Assembly (NCBI GenBank): GCA_030549335.1
Contig: CM060197.1
Span: 23,820,501 to 23,884,500 of the forward strand
Origin: Pontederia crassipes
Taxonomy: Eukaryota; Streptophyta; Magnoliopsida; Commelinales; Pontederiaceae
Length of the DNA: 64,000 bases
Direction of reading: 5' to 3'
Part shown: in pieces, positions 38,398-48,688 of the stretch
Numbering within the stretch: position 1 is the first letter of the stretch
How the letters are laid out: each line of letters starts with the position of its first letter
Translations under genes and position numbers: made by a program
Notes under the pieces: model-generated
What the model saw: only the letters and a program-made list of their open reading frames with translations
Database searches by the model: none
What the model was told of the DNA's origin: nothing

Positions 38398-39642
38398 TGT
38401 AGGATCTCAAAGGGCACCGAGAAGGGGAGTGAATTGGTGTTTAACTGAAAATGTCGATTTCACGAAATTCGTCGCGGAAGCATAAAATCGATTCTTAAAA
38501 ACCTTTGCAATTCAAATTATAAACACAATATTAATGGGGAGAGAGAGTGAAAGAAATCAAACACGAAGACACAGGTGGTTGTTGACGAGGTTCGGCCACA
38601 CCTTGGCCTACGTCCCCGCTCCGACTTCTCGACCTCGAGACCGCTGGAGATTCCACTAGCACTTCCTTTGTTCCAAATGGGGCAAGGAAGAAAATTCTTT
38701 ACACCAATCACATTTTCTCCGCTTTGCGAGGCAAGACAACCTCTCCTCCTAGGAAGCTAATCTTTTCTCTAGTTCAAGAGGTAAGATTTGGAACCCCTTT
38801 TACACAGGAGCTCTCACAATCTTTTTGAAAAATAGTTTTTCTTTTAAAATGAAACACTCACAAGAAGAGAAGAGAGAAAGAAAGAAGGCTCTAAAATGAT
38901 AATTTCAAGAGAAATGATCTCCTTTTGATTTCTTGAAGTTTTGCTTCAATGCTTGAATTTGATACTTTTGCTTCTGGTCTTGGCACTCCTTTTATAAGCT
39001 CTGGTATGTGAAAAATTCGTCCAGAATTAATTCCACATTTTTCTCCTCAAAATATAGCCATTACTGTTCATTTGAGTAATGGACCGGTCGACCGCATTTA
39101 TGGGCCGGTCGATCGGTCTATATGACCGTTGGCTCATTTTCCTGATTTGTCGCAGCTGATCAGTCGACCGCATTAATGAACCAGTTGACCGATCTTTATG
39201 ACCGTTGCGCTCATTTCCGCAGCTTCAGCACTTGGTCGGTCGATCGGACTGTCGATCGATATCTCGACCGGTACAGTCTCGCAGTTTTGATTTGAGCAGC
39301 TTATGCCTTGATCGGTCGACCGGTATCTCCGATCGGTCGGCCGGACTATCTCGATCGGCCTTCATAACTTCGACTTACAGGTTGACCGTCTTGCACTATT
39401 TTGAGCATAACTTTCTGTACGATTATCCAAATTAGATGATCTTGAAGTTTATGGAAAGCTAACAAAATTCTCTACATTTTACATTTATCCAAAACTAATA
39501 AGATCAGTGCTAATTATTTAATCAAATGTAGTGCATAAAGTTATCTCTTTTTCTTTAAACTTTTTAGCATTTTATCTTTACTCATTCGAGGTTTGTATCA
39601 TCAAAATATAATTTAATATGTTAGTAAAACTTAGATCCAACA
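38398..39642 (-). repeat. 5' LTR of the Sirevirus fragment
   Basis: A 1245-bp LTR homologous to 1911-4611, most complete near its 5' end (AACTTTATGCACTACATTT shared) and in the GAGGTTCGGCC block. The palindrome array lies at about 39060-39390, with units such as CGGTCGACCG, CGGTCGATCGG and GATCGGTCGACCGG. Confidence 0.9.
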
Positions 39643-40438
39643 CAAATGAGATGAAACAAAGACCTCTAGAAACTAGACTCCGAGACCTTTCCAAACATAT
39701 ATTATATATTATTTTAGATAACAATAAATGATTTTAAAATGCATTAGAACAGAAGATATCAAATCTGGACAGATTACGGATGAGCATGCTTCTAACTCTT
39801 AGAACACATGACTATCATCATATATCTATATAACACTAAGAAACCATACTCTCAATGGCATTTATAACATAAACATACATGTGAATCTAATAAATATTCT
39901 ATTCATGTCATGTTAATCCAAACCATTAGCCAATACTCTTTAATCAATGGGTTAGATGAGTTAGAAGGGGTTCACCCTTACATACGTTTTTGTCCAAAAA
40001 CCCTTGCAATCCAATTTTTCCTCTTTCTCTTGATCCCTTCTTCTTCTAGACCTCCTTTCCTTCCAATGGAGCTCTCCTCTTCAATTGGCCGCCTCCCCTT
40101 TCTTCTTCTTCTTACTTTGTCAGTTGCTATAGGTGAGAGGGAGTGAGTGAGTGAGTGGGAGATGGAGATAGAAGGGGTGGCTCCAATGTTGTTGTCGGCG
40201 GGAGAGTGGGGAAGGGAAAATGAGTGAGGTAGAATGTGAGGGGCTGAGTGAGAGGGAGGGGGTTTGAGGGTTGGTTATTTTGTCCTAATCCGAATGAGTA
40301 GTTTTCCCTCCAAGCATCCACACTTTTAGGGGTATTTTAGTCTACTTTTTTTATTTTTTTACCCAAAAGTCCATTTTGTCCCCAAATATTCTTTTACTTG
40401 AGGTCACTTTAGTCCTTTTAAAAATTTAGAATGTTACA
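39643..40438. repeat. LTR-like sequence right of the Sirevirus fragment
   Basis: Non-coding, with a CT-rich stretch (40010-40110), a GAGTGAGTGAGTGAG run near 40140 and an AATGTTACA end at 40438. The layout resembles the 3' part of the long LTRs in this window. Pairing with 36000-37325 is inference. Confidence 0.35.
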
Positions 40439-40909
40439 CTAATTTCCTTTTGGGACAATTTAGAGACAAAGAAAGGAGCGTATGGTGTCGTGCTCATTCC
40501 GATCACAATACAAATCGTGTCATATTAGAATGATATTATGTCTTGACACGATTTGCATTCGACTCAATCGGGCCAGCCGGACTAGATTGGGCCGAGTCAA
40601 ACGACATTTTTCCCTTAAAATTTATAATTTTTAATTTACTTGTTATAGAATATAATTAGTATTATTAATTATGCTATAATGTATAACTCAGTGAGTAGTG
40701 AAGTCATATATTCATTATTAAGTAAATAATTTGCAAAATGAATAATTGAGTTATAAGTTATAACCTTAAACTTTACACATACAATTAATTGGTAAGTACT
40801 TAATAAATATATATTATATATAATGTATTGTATAATTCAAATAGTTGAATATCATATTAGTATAAATCTATAACATTATTAGTATAGATAGTTAAGTGCT
40901 AATTTACTA
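40439..40909. other. No gene; GACCC/GGGTC-type repeat words
   Basis: Holds a degenerate inverted phrase (AATCGTGTCATATTAGAATG and TTGACACGATTTGCATTCG) plus GGGCC-rich words near 40560-40600, then AT-rich sequence up to the Mutator-like element. Confidence 0.4.
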
Positions 40910-41785
40910 GGATTTAATGGGGGTCATACACCATCTCAAGCATATGGGACGTGATCGACGGAGCAGGCGCGACGGCGACTACGATCGACAACGACAAAGG
41001 GGGCGCGATGGCGACTACGATCAGAGGAGGGGGCACGGCGGTGACTATGATCGGCGGAGTAGAATGCGACAACTACTACGATCGGCGGAGGAGGGGGCAC
41101 GATGGCGACTATGATAGACGGAGCGAGGCATGGTGGCAGCTGCAATCGACAGAGGGACCTAGAAGAGGACGAACAAAGAAGATGATGGCTTGACCTGCAA
41201 TATACGTCGTTGAGCATGCTGATGCCCTCGTGACGGTGGAGGATGCGACGGATGGCGCGTCGACACCCCCCTCTCGCCTGTGACCGCTGCCCCAATCGAC
41301 CTCCTCTCCTCTTCCCCTCCATCGTCGTCGTTGAGCTCGCATCTATGCACCTCCTCTCTAGATATGCATTGCCATCCTCGATCCATCGTCCGCTATCCTT
41401 GATCTGCGATCTGCGATCCTCTCCAGATTTGAGTTGCCGTCGTCCCCCATCTGCCGTTTGCCGCCCCTTACAAGCCGCTGCTATCGGCACCCCCGATCGA
41501 GCCCTCCTGTGAGCACCCGAGCCCCTGAGTCCGCCCCTCTCTCCCACACCCTCCAATCGCCTCACATCCTCGATGACTAGGAGCGCCGCCGACTACAGTC
41601 GACCCTCTCTATCCCGCTCGACCATCGTCAGTTGCAAGCGCGGAGAGCCACAGTCGAGATCCGACGTCATCGATCATCCATGAAGCTCGACGACGTCTAT
41701 CACCCACCGTCCGATCTAATCGGACGGTGGGAGCAGGCGTATAAGGGTCATACGCTTCACATGGCATATGACCCCCATTAAATCC
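40910..41785. mobile_element. Non-autonomous Mutator-like element (Pack-MULE-like) with GC-rich cargo
   Basis: Seen: perfect 19-bp terminal inverted repeats GGATTTAATGGGGGTCATA (40910-40928) and its complement (41767-41785), extending imperfectly to about 40 bp. They are flanked by 9-bp target duplications AATTTACTA at 40901-40909 and 41786-41794. A 9-bp duplication is diagnostic for Mutator-like elements. The interior is strikingly GC-rich against the AT-rich flanks, with an imperfect tandem repeat (GGGGGC-CG-GGCGACTAYGATCG) at about 40970-41120, no transposase and no intact protein. Intact ends and target duplications mean the insertion is fairly young. The GC-rich cargo suggests captured host sequence; its source is unknown. 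Confidence 0.9.
41703..41731. repeat. Perfect hairpin next to the right end of the Mutator-like element
   Basis: CCCACCGTCCGAT, three bases, then its exact complement: a 13-bp stem with a 3-base loop, 36 bp inside the right terminal repeat. Confidence 0.95.
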
Positions 41786-41794
41786 AATTTACTA

Positions 41795-42299
41795 TATACT
41801 AAGTTATAAAATGAATTCTTGACCTCGTGCTCGAATATCTGCATCAAATCAAGTTATAAGATTCTATAATGAAATGCATGAATTTAAATTTCAAACGCAC
41901 ACTCGTTTGTCGAAAATCCTAAATTCCTGCATTTCATGATATCATTTTCATAACAGCTGCTGCATCTTTGACATTGTGCAATTATATATAAGAATGAGAT
42001 TATGAGAGTGAGTGAGTGAGAGTCTGAGAGAGAGAAAGAGAATATTTAAGACTTGACAACTTAGAGTTGAGAGTAAGAGGAGACCGATAATTATTGTATA
42101 ATTCATAAGTAATATAGATAATAAAGTACTAATTTATAATATATTAAAAGTAGTAATGGACACAGAGATTTATGTGGTTTGGCTATTTTAGCTTATGTCC
42201 ACAAGAGTTTTAATATTTTATTATTATTGATTATCATGAAATAATCAATAAATACAAATTTACAAAGAATTAAAAATTGCATGTCCTACAATAATTAGT
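41795..42299. other. No recognisable gene
   Basis: AT-rich sequence with a short GTGAGTGAGTGAGAG run near 42010. Nothing else recognised. Confidence 0.4.
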
Positions 42300-42790
42300 T
42301 TATGAAGAATTATAAGTGGAGGAGGAGTCTATTTCATCATCATCTTTTAGTAATATGAATTTATGACCTTGTACTTGAATATCTGAATCAAATCAATCTT
42401 TTAGTAATATACAAATCTCCACCGACCTAGAGTTTATTTTATTCCACCGACCTAGAGTTTATTTTATTCCTTCTCTCGTCCAAAATCTTAGAGCTTCCAG
42501 AAAACATTATTCTAATACAACTGTAGACATAGAAACATCTAAAAATCTCGAGTTAAGATGAGAGAATTGGATACATATGACCATTTAATCTCCACCAGGT
42601 CAATACATCGATTTCACTATCCCATTCATTTGGACGTGAGAAGTAATCTTGTAGTTCATTATACAAAGAGGCAGCTGAAGTAATCTTGTAGTTCACAGTT
42701 AAAATATAATTATCGAGTGCATGCCTAAATGGAATACATAATTTAAGCATGTCATAAGTACTATTACATCTTGTAGACATCAGTGTTTAA
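42300..42790 (-). pseudogene. hAT transposase C-terminal (dimerisation) fragment
   Basis: Seen: the minus-strand frame 42780-42553 ends with AASLYNELQDYF, EWDSEIDVLTWWRLNG and YPILS. This is the hAT C-terminal dimerisation signature: acidic residues, hydrophobic-L-x-W-W, then Y/P-x-L-S. Beyond 42553 the similarity continues in pieces (DVSMSTVV, then FWTREGIK-like), where hAT proteins have VSTVASE and so on, but with stops. A 27-bp tandem duplication (CCACCGACCTAGAGTTTATT...) lies at about 42420-42470, and AAGTAATCTTGTAGTTCA is repeated at 42641 and 42679. No N-terminal zinc finger, DDE core or terminal repeats were seen, so it is a decayed fragment. Confidence 0.75.
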
Positions 42791-43003
42791 TTTTTTTATA
42801 TGAAATATTATATTTTTTTAAAATGTTTGTCTCATAGGTCTAGAGTGACGTCAATTTACAATTGATGCTCTAAGATTTTAAAGTACTCAAACAAATACTT
42901 TTAATCCTTTTTTAACATATAAATTAATAATATGGCGTGCACATCTTTAATGAAAAAAGAATTTCATTTAAATGAAGATTTAATCATTGAATTAAAAATT
43001 ATG

Positions 43004-45373
43004 TGTAACATCTCGATGCTCACATGATTTTTACGTGCTCAGAGTCGTCACAAAGGCGCCACATAATTCACTATAAAATAATTTTACGAAAATATAAACC
43101 ATAAAATTTAAAAAATAGTAGTAAGGACATCAAATCATTCATAATATCAAAAGAGTTGGAACGTTCATAACTCCATAACACTAAAAGTGCAAAAGACTAA
43201 TAACAACTAAATAACTCTAGTAGGATTCAGTCCTACACCATGTGTAACATCACTAAGTCTGACCACGTACAACACCATCCTCTATTATCAACTCACCTAC
43301 GTAAATCCAAATACAGGAAAAAATAATAAGTATAAAAATACTCAGTAAATATGGTTTAACCATATTAATAATCAATAGTTCTCAATAATTAAACTCTAAT
43401 AGAATGATAGAGTAAATAATATAATGATACAATAATCAATAGAGCATTGGATGGATCAATAGAATAATAAATCAATAAATCGATGAAACCATATATCTAT
43501 ATTGGGGATCAAGAAAAAGGGTCACAAAAGACCAATCAATACCAATTTAACAATTAACAATAAACAATGATGCCTTATCACAATGGTACTATTCAATTTG
43601 ACAATTCAATTTAATATCAATTGTCATTGGTCAATAACATGACCATTTGATTCAATCGACACAGACAATGCCAGTCAATGACTGTGATTCGATTCAATTA
43701 CATTTCAATTCGATTCGATTCGATTTAATTCAATTCAATGTTTGTAGTTATCTCAGTCAATTAGGAGAAACTTCATGTCTCTTTTATGTAAGCCAATGGG
43801 GGATCCACCCACGGTAAGCCACATCAATACAATAGCGGTAACAATAAGCGAATGACAGGGGACCATTGGCAAACATAGAACATCTATAGCTTCTCTAGAG
43901 GATAACATCTCAAATCTCTAAATACACTATCTGTCCCATACAATTAGAATAATATAGCCTAAGGACTTACAAAAAATCGAAGAACATGGAAACTCAACGA
44001 TTTTCATCTTTTATCTTGTTTATCTAATAAGTCTATCTTTAACAATCCAGTTTGGGTTAAACAAGGACACAATCAGGGGAAAATTACTAGATTAATTCTA
44101 AATTCAATTACATGATCTGATGGGATAAGAATATCGATAATATCAAGATCATATATCAAAATCATGATGGGGTCAGATTGATGACATATGATCAGGGATG
44201 ATAAAAAATACTTATCCATAATAACTATACAATTATCCATGATTAAATATTCAAAAAAGTTTTCCATTCCCAAAATTCAACCCGTGTCGAGTAGAACCCG
44301 GGCCGTATTCGGAAACAATCAAGAAGCCGTCGGCCAGGACAAACACGGGCCGAGTGTATAGTGAACCCAAACCGAGTCAGCCGATTCACCTCCAAATACA
44401 TCACGTCGAGCCGTGCCGAAGCTAGAACTCGGGCCATGACAATAGGAACCTTGACCAGGTTCTTGGTCTGATTCCAATTATGATCGGTCTGAGCTCCATG
44501 CAACTCGGGCCGGATTTTGCCGTTGATAGGAAATCACATTCTAACACGATTTTTCAATCATCATATATATGTCATACAATATATAAGCTATGCAAAATAT
44601 GTACCAATAAAATCTTTATATAAAGGAGAAGAGCTTAGGGTTCCATGTTGCAGAAAGCCGACGACATGAGGATTCTCCCTACGTATTGAAAGTTGGCTGA
44701 AAAACTAACTCAAACTCCTATGATGCGTAGATTGTCCAAACGTCAAACTTTAGCCGGCGATATCTCCGCGATGTAACTATAAAACTCGTGCCCATCACCT
44801 CAAGACTTCTCTCCTATGTTGGGACTTCGAAACCAACTGTCAAATGCCCTCTGGAACGTCGTGATTTGCTTAAAAACAAGAGACAAAATGAGGCTTGTAT
44901 TGCAGAAATTTTATTTGGTTAAAGAGGATTTTCAACCACCCTTCAAGGCTTGTTTATAGTTGTAAGCTAGTGTTTTAACAATTTAACTTCTGTTTTTTTT
45001 TGGAAAATAGAATTAGGTATTAATATAGCAACGCGAGGAATTGAAATACAATTTAATTAGGCCTTGAACTCAAGTTAGGCCTTGAACTTTATTAGGCCTT
45101 GAAATATTCTTGAGTAATCCTGATCGTTCATCATTGATTAATTACTTCATATTTCCTCATATTTAATTAAATATGAATTAAAATAATAATCTCATAACTA
45201 TATCCATAACAATTTCACCTATTCTCAAACTCTATTTTTTCTTTCCAACTTCTCCTCTAATATTTCTTATTTTCATAATTAAATAATTTCATAATATAGG
45301 ATAATAATATTTCAGATCTAAATAACTAAATAAAATCTCCTTTTATTTATTTAAGAAAATTCAAATCGTTACA
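43004..45373 (-). repeat. 3' LTR of a Gypsy (chromovirus-type) element
   Basis: Seen: begins TGTAACATCTCGATGC and ends AAATCGTTACA on the plus strand, so both ends form TGTAAC/GTTACA. It is about 2.37 kb long. On the right it is joined to the end of a minus-strand Gypsy pol, so by orientation it is the 3' LTR. It carries a GC-rich array of AACTCGGGCC-like units at about 44280-44520 and CGATTCGATTCGATT near 43705. No clear target duplication was found. Related to 27370-29626. Confidence 0.75.
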
Positions 45374-45424
45374 TAAATAAATTTGTCTTCAAACTTTGCA
45401 TAAAAAAAATTATATCAATCTATT

Positions 45425-45706
45425 TAAATAATTTTTGAAAAATCCTTCCCCATCTCTTCCTCCAATTCTGAGATGACATCATCATCTTTGTAATGTGTCA
45501 AAACCACCTTGACCATAAGTACCATATTGTTCTTCAAATGCTTGATCTTATACTCTAAGATCTCTATAAATTGTCATCATTAGTACTTGCGTATTTGACA
45601 CATTGAAGACATTATGCATGTATCTATATCATAGAGGTAACACCAATTTGTAAGTTGCATCTTCAATCAAAGTAAGTATCTTAAAAGAACCTATCTTGAG
45701 CTCAAC
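45425..45706 (-). pseudogene. Gypsy pol C-terminal remnant
   Basis: Seen on the minus strand: GPFKILTLIEDATYKLVLPL near 45690-45630, then HNVFNVS near 45610, then a stretch VKVVLTHYKDD and ELEEEMGK near 45520-45450. This is the order of the integrase C-terminus of plant chromovirus pol (GPF-I..IG..AY.L.LP, HNVFHVS, VKV-W, ELEEEM), followed at once by the LTR. Only this tail of pol remains. Broken fossil. Confidence 0.75.
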
Positions 45707-47155
45707 TTGTTTTTCTTGTTGAATCTAATCTCTTTCATCGCAGAGACTTCAGATCTCCAACTTTAAAGATCTCTTCGTTTCTTCTCGGCGTGTCTTTCGT
45801 TGGAAAAGCAAAATCAGGTCGAACCCGGTTCACGTGTTCAACCGCGATTTTTATTCGGTTTTCTTGCTCCACAATTTTTTCTAAACAGATCAACGTTTGA
45901 AGACTTGGACGCTGCATACCAATCGATCTCTCTCTCTCTCTCTCCCCCTCCGATCCCCATCTCAACTATTCCCACACCTGACCGCCTCGTCGCCGCCCGC
46001 CAGACGCCCCACCGCCACTGCCGCCGCCGCCTCCTCACGTTGATCTCCGGTCGCCGGATCTCGTAGTTCCAGCGCCAATAGCTTCCAGTCCTGGCGCTCC
46101 ACTCCATACGATCGCCGGTCGACCAGGGCCACCCAAGAGACGAGCTCCGAAAAGCCCTAGCCGTTTTCCTGCCCTCCTCACTGTCCTCTCTCCACCGGTA
46201 TGATTCCTGTGCTCCACTTCTTGCGTCGTCGATCAGCTTTCGTTCTTCTTTCAGTTGGATGATTACTGATCAAGGGTTTGGATTATTTTTTCTTCTGTTG
46301 TTTATTGATATTTTTTTTTTGAGAGAGATTGTTTATAGCTATATAGCTGTACATAAAACTATGTTTCCTTTATTGGGAATGAATCTTAAATTTTTTTGGT
46401 AACCACATTGTCAACTCAACAAATTGATCGTGCAGAATCCACAAATTTTTTGGTAGTTGAAAACTTATGATTGTTCTTTCTATCTTGAGAAAATTTACCA
46501 TCACTTTGAAAGAAGATACAAAGAAGGAAAATCATGCGTACTGCAGCCTCATTTCCTTTTCAGTTTACTCCTTTCTTTTTTTCATTCAGTTCATTGTTTC
46601 TTTCATTGAATCTTGAAACCTTGGTCCAAATTGGAAATCAAGGTGAGCTGAATGTATTTGGCTTTTAGCAACTTAATTTGTTCAGTTCAGGTTGAAATTT
46701 GCCCCTAATCAATAAAATGCTAGACTACAATTTGTACTTGCACGATATGATTTAGGATTTGCTTTTAGCAAGTTTAACATCCTAACTATTTTGAGGGCGT
46801 GTAATCTGTCTTCAGCGGAAAAATATGAACCATACCTACTTCTCTTTTTCTTTTTCTTTCTTGTTGCGTATTTGCTTATATGATGGTGAGAGAGAATTTA
46901 ACAAAATTAGAAAATGCCTTCTGCTAGGAAATTTAGACGAAAACACTTAGGTCCCTTCACAGCCTGTCATCTTTTGGACCCTACTTTTCGTCACAAGATT
47001 TGATGGTTTTACCTCACAATTGCTTCTTTCTGCTCATTGATAGTGATAGATCATGTACGAATGTGTTGCTTTCAGGAAGAGGATAAGTAATACAAGGTAG
47101 CGGAGTTATTTTAACTGGGAGGGGAAACAGCATTTCACTTCATAGCAGAATCACC
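45707..47155 (+). other. Promoter, 5' UTR and UTR intron of the first membrane-protein gene
   Basis: Seen: a CT-rich leader (CTCTCTCTCTC near 45929-45945) and GC-rich sequence to 46197, then a donor CCG|GTATGA, a T-rich intron 46198-47075 (878 bp) ending TGCTTTCAG, and a second leader exon from 47076 containing ACTGGGAGGGGAA and ATCACC just before the ATG. The tandem copy downstream has the same arrangement. The transcription start is not determined. Promoter space is short, because the Gypsy remnant ends at about 45706. Confidence 0.6.
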
Positions 47156-48688
47156 ATGTTGAGGGGGGCATCCACTAGGAACCAAAGATCAAGAGGGGGC
47201 TTCAAGATGAAGAATATTGTTCAAGCATGTGTTTTGGTTGTGATCTGTTTCTGGTTGCTTTACCAGATGAAGCACTCCCATGAAAAGAAATCGTATGATA
47301 GAAGGGACTCCTCAGAGTCTGAAGAGAGCCAGGTTGAGAGTGCCAGGTTTGGAAGAAAGGTTCTGCCCGACCTAAGTGAAAGTGAGCCTGTGAGGGGGCA
47401 GCAAACAGAAGGAACATACAAAGAAAATGTCAACACCATAAGACGAGAAATCAAACATGAAGAAAATGAGGACGGAGAGGGAGTTGTCAGTTACCAGGAA
47501 ATGGATTCTCAAAATCAAGAGAAAACTCAGGGGAACAGTTCACTTGAAGGCATCACTCACACAGAGAACAAATATGGAAAAGATGTGGACTCAGTCACGC
47601 TGGAAGACCAAGAACATGACACGAAATCTCATGAGGCTCGTGAGAAAAGTTTTAGAGGTGACGATGCATCAAGTGAGGTCTTCCATGATACCCAAGAACC
47701 AGAACATGAAGAACCATCTCATGAAGCACAAGAAAGAAGATTTAAAGGTGATGATGCATCTAGCGCCGTGGAACATATTGCAGAAAACAAAGAATCTGAA
47801 TCTGCAGAAGATATAAGCTTAAAAGATGATGACAGATCAAGTGTTCTAGAACATTTTACAGAAGAGAAAGAATCTGAAACTGAAAATGGAGGTGCAAAGA
47901 ATTTGGATGAGAAGTTGATAGAGAACGTGACAACAATAAAGAGGGACTCTGATGATGTTCCAACTGTTGATTCCAGAGCTGATACAAGTGTTGTTGAACT
48001 GTTAGACACATTTGAGGGAAGTAATTCAAGTCTTAGTAAAGGAGAAGATGATAGTCCGCCCATCAGTATGGATACTGTGAATTTAACTGCTCATGGGGCA
48101 AAGATAGAAGAACTTGTACCTACTGTGCTTGAAGAAAAATCTCCTTCAGGTTCAATGAACAAGGAATCTGATGTCGCAAAATCCACGAAAGTTAAAACCA
48201 CAGACACCAAAGAACAGATATACCTGACAAATTCTGTTGTCAATCAAACAGATATTGCTATAGATTTAATAGACAAGTCAAAAGATCAATTCAAACATGG
48301 GATGAATTCTTCTGCACTACCTCAAGGGCAAATGCATGCTGAGATTTTGTCAGTAAATCTAATGCCTGACGCCACACATCCACAAGATAAGTTGGCTACA
48401 TCCCATACAACCACTCCATCTCCAAATGATACAAGTATCATAAAAATTCCTGGGGAAGATTTCAGCTTACCAAACAACGTGTCAGAGGAGGCTAATGTGC
48501 CTAAGAAGTCGGGCACGTCTTTGAATCCAGATGAAACGGTAAAGAGCTCTAACACATTGTTAGCTACAGAAACTAGCACGTCTTCACTTACAATGGATCA
48601 GAAGGAAGCACAAGGAGACAATCATCCATCTAATTTTCAGAATATTGAGATCAAGGTAAACGTTACTAAGTTAGAAGCTGCAGAGTGA
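47156..48688 (+). CDS. Single-pass membrane protein with disordered acidic tail, tandem copy 1
   Basis: A 510-residue protein of unknown function. Seen: a short basic head (residues 1-19, LR and RSRGGFK), one hydrophobic segment at about 20-38 (VLVVICFWLLYQM), then an almost wholly polar tail rich in E, D, S, T and K. Basic residues before and after the hydrophobic segment fit a signal-anchor. After it come SARFGRK (62-68) and about three imperfect 30-residue modules in the region 160-255 (HEAREKSFRGDDASS, HEAQERRFKGDDASS, LKDDDRSS, each followed by EH-type text). Many N-x-S/T sites in the tail would suit a luminal side. One coding exon. The closest relative is the next gene (51178). Known: similar plant proteins are annotated only as uncharacterised. 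It has no enzyme motif, and I propose no function. Confidence 0.85.
   Translation: MLRGASTRNQRSRGGFKMKNIVQACVLVVICFWLLYQMKHSHEKKSYDRRDSSESEESQVESARFGRKVLPDLSESEPVRGQQTEGTYKENVNTIRREIKHEENEDGEGVVSYQEMDSQNQEKTQGNSSLEGITHTENKYGKDVDSVTLEDQEHDTKSHEAREKSFRGDDASSEVFHDTQEPEHEEPSHEAQERRFKGDDASSAVEHIAENKESESAEDISLKDDDRSSVLEHFTEEKESETENGGAKNLDEKLIENVTTIKRDSDDVPTVDSRADTSVVELLDTFEGSNSSLSKGEDDSPPISMDTVNLTAHGAKIEELVPTVLEEKSPSGSMNKESDVAKSTKVKTTDTKEQIYLTNSVVNQTDIAIDLIDKSKDQFKHGMNSSALPQGQMHAEILSVNLMPDATHPQDKLATSHTTTPSPNDTSIIKIPGEDFSLPNNVSEEANVPKKSGTSLNPDETVKSSNTLLATETSTSSLTMDQKEAQGDNHPSNFQNIEIKVNVTKLEAAE

Larger units (their letters stand above)
37325..39642 (-). mobile_element. Sirevirus-type Copia fragment: 5' LTR plus gag
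   Basis: Seen on the minus strand: LTR 39642-38398 (starting TGTTGGATCTAAG, ending GATCCTACA), primer-binding site TGGTATCAGAGC at 38395-38384, then gag from about 38270 down to 37325. The rest of the element is missing. Its gag is the best preserved of the three in the window. A fossil with few breaks in the part that remains, but lacking pol and the second LTR. Confidence 0.9.

Noticed and set aside
40917-41565. Open frames inside the Mutator-like element (up to 209 residues, minus strand)
   Set aside because: Arginine and serine-rich, driven by a GC-rich tandem repeat. No domain recognised. Kept as cargo sequence, not as a gene.
47457-48063. Alternative frames within the tandem membrane-protein genes
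   Set aside because: Shadows. The long frame is conserved between the paralogues, the others are not.
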